A stretch of 64,000 bases of DNA from an uncultured Aquimarina sp. GTDB lineage: Bacteria > Bacteroidota > Bacteroidia > Flavobacteriales > Flavobacteriaceae. The stretch covers positions 372,001 through 436,000 of the forward strand of contig CANMCO010000003.1 of the NCBI GenBank assembly GCA_947496355.1. Reading direction: 5' to 3'. Positions 58,173 to 64,000 of this stretch are shown one piece after another; position 1 is the first letter of the stretch, and each line of letters starts with the position of its first letter. Both the position numbers and the translations under genes were made by a program. The notes under the pieces were generated by a model that saw nothing but the letters and a program-made list of their open reading frames with translations, searched no databases and was not told the DNA's origin.

Positions 58173-59219
58173 ATGAATCCTAATCCAGAAATATTTAAAC
58201 ATATAGAATTAATGCTAGGCAGTATAGGCTTTATCATAGCATTATTCTTTGGGTTATTTCTTTTTACAACAAGAAATCAACGGGCAGTTTCTACTATATT
58301 TTTAGCCATCTATTTATTGGCTTTCAGTCTTAGAATAGGAAAATCATTGTTTTATAATTATTTTCCTATTCATCCAATTGCGCGCAATGTGTTTTTGGGA
58401 ATGTTACTTGCTATAGGACCCTCTCTATGGTTTTATGTTAGATATTCTAGTAAACCTGAAATAGTAATTCAGAAAAGAAAAATCTATTTCAATTATATAC
58501 CTCTTTTTTTATTTATTGGATTATGTTGGATTATTCCTAATGATAGTAGTTCATTATCTAGAATGATTTTTATAGGACTGTTACTTCATGTACTTGGTTA
58601 TGGCTTGTTTACATTATATTCCTTAATATATCGATATGTCAAACCGTCTGACGAAAAATCAAGACAGACTAAAAATTGGCTGCTATATTTTACCATTCTT
58701 ACTATCGCCATGGCCCTGGTACAAATAGGAGTATTCATGAGTTTGGTTCCATATCTAAGTACGGCGTTTTTATTTTCTGTTGTTATCCTTTTTTTATCTG
58801 TATGGGCACTAAAAACTCCTTTTTTATTTAAAACGAACAAAGAAAGGTATTCTAACTCTGGCCTTAGTAACGAAAAGGCTATAGAATATCTAAACCAGCT
58901 TAATGATATCATGCTAACAGAAAAATTATACTTAGATCCTGATTTAACATTAACCAAATTAAGTGCAAATCTTGGGATTACCTCCAAACAACTTTCACAA
59001 GTAATTAATCAGGTTAAAAACGAAAATTATTCACAATACATTACATCATATCGTATAGATGAAGCAAAACGACTGTTGATGATGAAAGAATATGAGCACT
59101 ACAAAATTTCGGCGATAGCATATGAAAGTGGTTTCAATAGTATTTCTTCCTTTAACTCTGCTTTTAAGAAACTTACCAACATTACGGCAATAGAGTATCG
59201 TAAATCACAAAAAGAATAA
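58173..59219 (+). CDS. Membrane-associated AraC-family transcriptional regulator
   Basis: A 348-aa protein. The N-terminal half has about seven hydrophobic segments (IGFIIALFFGLFLF, NYIPLFLFIGLCWII and others) and the C-terminal ~100 residues carry an AraC HTH pair: LTLTKLSANLGITSKQLSQVINQ and YKISAIAYESGFNSISSFNSAFKKL. This design is common in Bacteroidota. The signal sensed by the membrane part is unknown. The regulated gene may be the divergent aldehyde dehydrogenase, 211 bases away. Confidence 0.88.
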   Translation: MNPNPEIFKHIELMLGSIGFIIALFFGLFLFTTRNQRAVSTIFLAIYLLAFSLRIGKSLFYNYFPIHPIARNVFLGMLLAIGPSLWFYVRYSSKPEIVIQKRKIYFNYIPLFLFIGLCWIIPNDSSSLSRMIFIGLLLHVLGYGLFTLYSLIYRYVKPSDEKSRQTKNWLLYFTILTIAMALVQIGVFMSLVPYLSTAFLFSVVILFLSVWALKTPFLFKTNKERYSNSGLSNEKAIEYLNQLNDIMLTEKLYLDPDLTLTKLSANLGITSKQLSQVINQVKNENYSQYITSYRIDEAKRLLMMKEYEHYKISAIAYESGFNSISSFNSAFKKLTNITAIEYRKSQKE

Positions 59220-59305
59220 CAACTTCATCTTTTTGTTTGCCAGAATCATGATGTCATTAGGAAAAAGCACAAATGAGAATCAAATTTGTGTAAAACTTAT
59301 GACAA

Positions 59306-60463
59306 ATGAATAATCAAGGAGTACACAGAAGAAAATTTTTACAACTGGGAGGAGCGGTTGCGGCAGCAGGAATTATTTCACCGGGTTCATATGGAGCTAC
59401 GTTATTAGCAGATGAGCGAAAAATAATGGTTAATGAAGAGAAAATACGTTTGTTTTCGAATGAGAATCCTTATGGACCTTCACAAAAAGTGAGAGAAGTA
59501 ATTAGCAACCAATTATCACGCATAAATAGATATGCGTCGTACTATAAATATGACACGAATACACTTAAAGCAACTATCGCGAAAATCAATGGGATAAATG
59601 ACAGCCAAGTAATTTTAGGGCATGGTTCTTTTGAAATATTATGCATGCTAACCAGGGCATTTGGTAAAAGCAAGAATAGTATTATTGTCCCTGGTTTCAC
59701 ATTTAATGTAACTGGTAGGTTTGCTGATAAGGTTTTTGATCACAAATGCATGCAGGTACCTCTAAATGCTAAAATGGATATAGATCTAGATGCAACAAGA
59801 AAAGCCATGACAAAGGATACAAAATTGGTGTATATATGTAATCCTAATAATCCTACAGGTAAAATTTTGAACGCTAATGATCTAGAGAATTTTTGCAAGG
59901 ATGTAGCTACATCTACTTGTACGGTTGCAATAGACGAGGCATATATTGATTTGGTTACCCCTGTGGACCGTTCAGATATAGTAAAGCTATTAATACAAAA
60001 ATACAACGTTTTAGTTATTCGGACTTTTTCTAAAGCATACGGAATGGCGGGTTTACGAGTGGGGTATGCTATGGGATTATCAGAGACAATAGATCGAATA
60101 AAAAATGAACATTATAGTTTTGGTGGTCTAATTTGTAATATCGGAGTAGCGGCAGCAATCACTGCATTAAATGATAATGAATACACAAATGAATATCGAA
60201 GAAAAAACAAAGAAGTTAGAACATATACCGAGAATGCACTTAAAAGTTTGGGGATAGATTATCTGCCAAGTACCACCAACTTTATGTTAGTAAAAGGAAA
60301 AAATATTGATCGTTACAAACAAGAGCTTAAAAAATCTGGCATTTCACCAGTGCCAGGTGGGTGGTCAAATTATCCCGAATGGTCTCGTATAAGTATAGGA
60401 ACGCAATCAGAGATGGAAAACTTTATTGGTATAGTAAGAAAAATGGACTGGTTAGTGAATTAA
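59306..60463 (+). CDS. PLP-dependent aminotransferase (HisC-like) with a Tat signal
   Basis: A 385-aa fold-type I aminotransferase. The Schiff-base lysine is in RTFSKAYGMAGLRVGYA; CNPNNPTGKI and the C-terminal RISIGTQSEME are typical of histidinol-phosphate aminotransferase-like enzymes. The N-terminus MNNQGVHRRKFLQLGGAVAAAG is a twin-arginine signal, so the folded, PLP-loaded enzyme should be exported. The substrate is unknown. It is not in a his operon. A terminator follows at 60494. Confidence 0.9.
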   Translation: MNNQGVHRRKFLQLGGAVAAAGIISPGSYGATLLADERKIMVNEEKIRLFSNENPYGPSQKVREVISNQLSRINRYASYYKYDTNTLKATIAKINGINDSQVILGHGSFEILCMLTRAFGKSKNSIIVPGFTFNVTGRFADKVFDHKCMQVPLNAKMDIDLDATRKAMTKDTKLVYICNPNNPTGKILNANDLENFCKDVATSTCTVAIDEAYIDLVTPVDRSDIVKLLIQKYNVLVIRTFSKAYGMAGLRVGYAMGLSETIDRIKNEHYSFGGLICNIGVAAAITALNDNEYTNEYRRKNKEVRTYTENALKSLGIDYLPSTTNFMLVKGKNIDRYKQELKKSGISPVPGGWSNYPEWSRISIGTQSEMENFIGIVRKMDWLVN

Positions 60464-60493
60464 ATAGCTTTGAAAATAAACTGTTTATAAATA

Positions 60494-60530
60494 AAGATTC
60501 TTTTATATGTTAAAAGAATCTTATTTTTAT
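60494..60530 (+). terminator. Intrinsic terminator
   Basis: AAGATTCTTTTA, TATGT loop, TAAAAGAATCTT, then ATTTTTATT: a perfect 12-bp stem 30 bases after the aminotransferase stop. Confidence 0.85.
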
Positions 60531-60545
60531 TAGTACTGTTTTTAT

Positions 60546-60580
60546 TATATTTGATATATCAAATATATTTGTATCAAATA
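60546..60580 (+). promoter_or_regulatory. MarR operator: 22-bp palindrome plus a second half-overlapping dyad
   Basis: TATATTTGATATATCAAATATA (60546-60567) is a perfect 22-bp palindrome. It is followed by an overlapping TATTTG-TAT-CAAATA dyad (60566-60580). Two TATATTTG boxes (60546-60553, 60564-60571) match the -7 consensus TAnnTTTG. They lie directly before the MarR start at 60588, so the repressor would occlude the promoter. Confidence 0.75.
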
Positions 60581-60587
60581 AAAATAG

Positions 60588-61025
60588 ATGAATATCAAAA
60601 CTCCGTCTCAAGTAATTTTTTATAGCATAGAGAGAGCAATAAAAGAGTATAGAAAACTTGCTTACAAAAAAATTACCGATGAAATAGATAACATTACGGT
60701 AGATCAGGGTAATATATTACTGTTTCTGAACTACTACCCAGAACTGTCCCAAAAGGAAATAGCCGAATTAATTTTCAAGGATAATGCATCCATGACTAGG
60801 ATGATTGATCTTATGGTTAAAAAAGGATATTTGGTACGATCAGTTAACACTAATGATCGAAGAAGGCATACTATTGATATTACAGATGAAGGAAAAGAAA
60901 TACTTGAAAAATTACCACCCATAATTTTACAAAATAGAAGTAAGGCATTAGAAGGAATAACAAGTAGTGAAATAGCTCAATTAGAACATATTTTAAACAA
61001 AATTATTATGAATTGTACAAAGTAA
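60588..61025 (+). CDS. MarR-family transcriptional regulator
   Basis: A 145-aa winged-helix regulator: QGNILLFLNYYPELSQKEIAELIFKDNASMTRMIDLMVKKGYLVRSVNTNDRRRHTIDITDEGKEI, the complete HTH and wing with the DRR motif. Its start is immediately after a strong palindrome, indicating autoregulation. The S41 peptidase gene begins 33 bases downstream and is probably in the same operon. Confidence 0.93.
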   Translation: MNIKTPSQVIFYSIERAIKEYRKLAYKKITDEIDNITVDQGNILLFLNYYPELSQKEIAELIFKDNASMTRMIDLMVKKGYLVRSVNTNDRRRHTIDITDEGKEILEKLPPIILQNRSKALEGITSSEIAQLEHILNKIIMNCTK

Positions 61026-61058
61026 AAGCTTAAAAATAAATCAATAAACATCAATCAC

Positions 61059-62393
61059 ATGAAAAGAACAGTGTTCACAACAATCGTATTAACTCTTACA
61101 TTTTTATTAGTCCCCGGATTGCATTTTGGACAGTCAAATAATGATATGGTCAAAAAAGTGCAGGAGTTATTAGAAGAAAACTACATTTTTTTAGACAAGG
61201 CCAAGCAAACCAATGCACATTTGGATGAATTAATGCAACAAAACTTCTTTAAAGACATGGCCCCTGCAGATTTTGCAAAATCTTTGACAGAAGAATTGCG
61301 GAAGTATACCAAGGATAAACATTTACGTTTTTCGGCACCTAGGCCAAAGAAAGATAAGGATAATACAGAAGTAGTATTGACTGAAAGCCTTGGTAGATAT
61401 AGATCATCAATGCTAAGAGGATTTCAACTTATGGAATCTAACATAGGTTATATTGATCTTGCATTTTTTGGCGGATCTAAGCGACATTTATCTAAAATAG
61501 ATTTGGTCATGCAGGAAATGCAACTAGCCGACGCTATAATTGTTGATATGAGGAGAAATGGTGGAGGAAGTCCGGTAACAGTTAACTATTTATCGAGTCA
61601 TTTTTTTAACGAGAAGTTGTTGTTAAATACAATTTACTCAAGAGCAGATGACCATACTGAGGAGATGTGGGTAGTTGATGTGAAAGGAACAAAAAGACCT
61701 AAAGTTCCTGTGTATATTTTGACAAGTGAACGCACATTTTCTGGAGCAGAAGATTTTTCATACACTATGCAAAGTAGGGGAAGAGCGACCGTATTAGGTG
61801 AAGTTACAGGAGGGGGAGCACATCCAACACGTTTTTTTCCATTAGGTAATGGTTTTGGTATCGGAATACCATTTGCAAGAACCATAAATCCTGTTACCAA
61901 AACAAATTGGGAAGGAGTAGGAGTTATACCAGATATAAAATTACCTGCAGATGATGCCTTGGAAAAAGCTAAGGAATTGGCCAAAGCTTCAGCCGATGAG
62001 TATAAAAATTCCTTTTTTAGTCCTTTGGAAAAGACATTAAGTGAGTTAGAAAATAAAGAAATAACCAAAAAAGTTGAGGACGATGTATTGAAGAATATAA
62101 AGCATTTGGTACAAATAAATATGCTTAATGAGGGTGAGATTAATGGTTTGGGGTATTCCTATTTTCAAACTTCTAAAATAAAAACAGCAATACTAATTTT
62201 TAAAACAAACATAGCGTTGTTTCCTAATTCTGCAAATGTATATGATAGTTATGCAGAGGCGTTGGCAGAAAATGACCAAAAGGATTTAGCGTTGATGAAT
62301 TATAAAAAAGCAGTAGAAACTGCAACCAAACAAAAAGATCCGCAATTAGAAACATTCCAAAATAATTTAAAAACATTTCAAGAAAAAAAATGA
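61059..62393 (+). CDS. S41-family periplasmic peptidase with C-terminal TPR-like region
   Basis: A 444-aa exported protein (signal VLTLTFLLVPGLHFGQ). The N-terminal helical region (residues 30-90) precedes an S41/CtpA-like catalytic core: IIVDMRRNGGGSP, then the Ser nucleophile in TSERTFSGAEDFSY, and GEVTGGGAHPTRFFPLGNGFGIGIP. No PDZ domain is obvious. The C-terminal part has a TPR-like pair (GYSYFQTSKIKTAILIFKTN, YDSYAEALAENDQKDLALMNY). It follows the MarR gene. Substrate unknown. Confidence 0.88.
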   Translation: MKRTVFTTIVLTLTFLLVPGLHFGQSNNDMVKKVQELLEENYIFLDKAKQTNAHLDELMQQNFFKDMAPADFAKSLTEELRKYTKDKHLRFSAPRPKKDKDNTEVVLTESLGRYRSSMLRGFQLMESNIGYIDLAFFGGSKRHLSKIDLVMQEMQLADAIIVDMRRNGGGSPVTVNYLSSHFFNEKLLLNTIYSRADDHTEEMWVVDVKGTKRPKVPVYILTSERTFSGAEDFSYTMQSRGRATVLGEVTGGGAHPTRFFPLGNGFGIGIPFARTINPVTKTNWEGVGVIPDIKLPADDALEKAKELAKASADEYKNSFFSPLEKTLSELENKEITKKVEDDVLKNIKHLVQINMLNEGEINGLGYSYFQTSKIKTAILIFKTNIALFPNSANVYDSYAEALAENDQKDLALMNYKKAVETATKQKDPQLETFQNNLKTFQEKK

Positions 62394-62426
62394 TCAGTAT
62401 TTGAGTTAGCCAAACCAAATTCTTAT

Positions 62427-62466
62427 AAAACCAAGTCATCAAAAAATGATTTGGTTTTTGTTTTCT
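62427..62466 (+). terminator. Intrinsic terminator
   Basis: AAAACCAAGTCAT, 6-base loop, ATGATTTGGTTTT with a T-rich tail, after the S41 peptidase stop at 62393. Confidence 0.8.
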
Positions 62467-62489
62467 TACTTTTATGAGAAATAGCTATC

Positions 62490-63254
62490 ATGATACATAT
62501 AGACTTAAAGGATAAAAATATATTGCTTACTGGAGCTTCTAATGGAATTGGCAAGGCTGTAGCAGATTTTTTGATGAAAATGGGAGCAAATGTTGCCGTA
62601 CATTATAATATTAATAAAGCTTCTGCAGAAAATTTGATAGCTACTAATAAGAATACAATGTCTAAAACTTTTAAGGCAGACCTGTCTAATGAAAAAGAGG
62701 TGTATAAATTTTTTAATGATGTACGAGATTCTTTCAAGAGAATAGATGTTATTATATTAAATGCTGGTGTTTTTTTACCGCATTCAACTACAATAGATAC
62801 TGAAGGTTGGTATTCTACTTGGAAAAAAACCATAGATATTAATTTAAACGCAGTAGGATTGCTTACAAAGTTGGGAATCGATCATTTCAAATCAAACAAA
62901 GGTGGTAGATTCGTTTATATTGGTAGTCGAGCTGTTTTTCGTGGAGAAACTGAAGAATATCTTGGTTATGCCGCTTCAAAAGGAGGTATTGTCTCATTGG
63001 CAAGAAGTGTGGCCCGTTCTTTTGGGAAGCATAATATAAAATCATTTATACTATCCCCTGGATTTACCCGGACACAAATGGCAGAAAATTTTATTGCAGC
63101 TTATGGAGAGCAAAAAGTACTTGATGAAATCTCATTAAATGAGCTTACTACACCTCAGGATTTAGCTCCGTTAATTGGCATGATGTGTAGCGGTCTTATG
63201 GATCATGCAACAGGTGCTACTATTGATGTTAATGCGGGCAGTCATATACGATAA
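62490..63254 (+). CDS. Short-chain dehydrogenase/reductase
   Basis: A 254-aa SDR with the cofactor motif LLTGASNGIGKAVADF, the NAG motif LNAGVF, a catalytic Ser in YIGSRAVF, and YxxxK in YAASKGG. The C-terminal GATIDVNAGSHI is typical of FabG-like enzymes. NAD(P)H-dependent oxidoreductase; the substrate cannot be told from sequence. It follows the S41 gene but is separated by a terminator. Confidence 0.92.
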   Translation: MIHIDLKDKNILLTGASNGIGKAVADFLMKMGANVAVHYNINKASAENLIATNKNTMSKTFKADLSNEKEVYKFFNDVRDSFKRIDVIILNAGVFLPHSTTIDTEGWYSTWKKTIDINLNAVGLLTKLGIDHFKSNKGGRFVYIGSRAVFRGETEEYLGYAASKGGIVSLARSVARSFGKHNIKSFILSPGFTRTQMAENFIAAYGEQKVLDEISLNELTTPQDLAPLIGMMCSGLMDHATGATIDVNAGSHIR

Positions 63255-63457
63255 TTGATCTAGCAAATGAAATGAGGTGTTTAATTAGATCGATAATGTT
63301 TTTATTGGTGGGTTAAGATTGTAAATAACTCAACATAAGAGATGAAGAATACTTCATGGTTGAATTCTCATTAAATTTATATTACCTTTAGGTTGATTGT
63401 TACACATCATTTTAACCTAAACATTAACTCAATTAAATTTAAACTACTCTAAAAACC

Positions 63458-64000
63458 ATGAAAAACAAAATTACACAAATACTTTTGGTGTTATTTACCA
63501 TTAGTACCACACTTTTTGCACAACAAAAGGATAAAAATCTTGCTGAAAAGTACCTGAATGATAGAGGAGAAGTAATTTTCACTTTTACTATCAATGACAA
63601 ATCTGCATTAACTACCATTACAAAAGAATTATCAATTGTTCATTATGATGATGTTAGCAAAGAGGTAAAAGTAATGGCCAATAAAAATCAATTTACCAAC
63701 TTTTTGCAAAAAGAGATTCCTTTCAAAGTTTCTTCTGATGATAATGTTGTTGGGTATAGAGTAATGTCTTCGGATATATCAAAAAAAGCAGCTGCAACGT
63801 TTCCGCTTACTGCATATCCTACATATGCCGATTATGTTACGATGATGAATGAATTTGCAACGAATAACCCTGCAATATGTAAAGTTGAAAATATAGGTAC
63901 CACGACAGAGGGTGATAAATCTCTACTGTTTGTAAAACTATCAGACAATGTTAATAGTAATGAAAAAGAGCCTCGTGTTATGTATACGTCTTCTATGCAT
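63458..64000 (+). CDS. M14-family zinc carboxypeptidase, N-terminal part (cut by window edge)
   Basis: The first 181 residues of an exported protein (MKNKITQILLVLFTISTTLFAQ signal). A propeptide-like region is followed by the start of the M14 domain: AYPTYADYVTMMNEFATNNPAICKVENIG and RVMYTSSMH. The final H is the first zinc ligand of the HxxE motif, just at the window edge. Flavobacterial homologues usually carry C-terminal type IX secretion domains; this cannot be tested here. Confidence 0.88.
   Translation, partial: MKNKITQILLVLFTISTTLFAQQKDKNLAEKYLNDRGEVIFTFTINDKSALTTITKELSIVHYDDVSKEVKVMANKNQFTNFLQKEIPFKVSSDDNVVGYRVMSSDISKKAAATFPLTAYPTYADYVTMMNEFATNNPAICKVENIGTTTEGDKSLLFVKLSDNVNSNEKEPRVMYTSSMH

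Overview
The window reads as chromosomal DNA of a marine Flavobacteriaceae bacterium (Bacteroidota), probably Aquimarina-like. The evidence is the low GC content, the absence of Shine-Dalgarno leaders, promoter-like TAnnTTTG boxes, many short lipoproteins with a Cys lipobox, and housekeeping proteins of flavobacterial type (fused ThrA, YjeF_N/YjeF_C fusion, OmpA lipoprotein, M23-LysM). The species is an inference. No rRNA, tRNA, insertion sequence or CRISPR array is visible.

Layout. 1-4.2 kb (minus): threonine operon thrA-thrB-ridA-thrC preceded by an unlisted 36-codon Thr/Ile-rich leader peptide. 4.3-28.6 kb: mixed housekeeping and envelope genes: NAD(P)HX repair, lipoproteins, XerD, AroQ, a PP-loop ligase, dihydrolipoyl dehydrogenase, tandem MsrB, a helicase, an Asp/Glu racemase, PhzF, an ArsR-controlled SDR pair with duplicated operators, RlmI, an OmpA lipoprotein, an M23 peptidase, a degenerate histidine kinase fused to an intact receiver, and an ECF sigma operon.

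28.7-53.0 kb: a headless contractile phage-tail-like injection locus. A divergent XRE regulator with paired operators precedes a terminator-like protein, sheath, tube and chaperone-like protein. An accessory island follows: a 1057-aa protein, a MORN-repeat lipoprotein, a probable 7(1) septoil knot protein and a 2OG oxygenase. Then come a second chaperone-like paralogue, DUF6046 protein, hub, spike, W-, X-, J- and I-like baseplate proteins, a collar fibre ending in a Hint autoprocessing domain, two paralogous adaptor+fibre cassettes (one with YadA-like head repeats) and a sulfotransferase. The order follows Mu/P2-like tail modules, but there is no capsid, terminase, portal, integrase or lysis gene, no AAA+ ATPase, and no obvious tape measure. 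The tape-measure slot is taken by the island. This locus is the main candidate for an undescribed system.

53.1-64 kb: a fatty acid hydroxylase, a cluster of three very small minus-strand peptide genes (two are 28-aa tandem paralogues), an exported methyltransferase, a DUF779/aldehyde dehydrogenase pair beside an AraC regulator, a Tat-signal aminotransferase, a MarR regulator with a 22-bp palindromic operator, an S41 peptidase, an SDR, and the start of an M14 carboxypeptidase.

All family calls come from reading motifs by eye; no database search was run.
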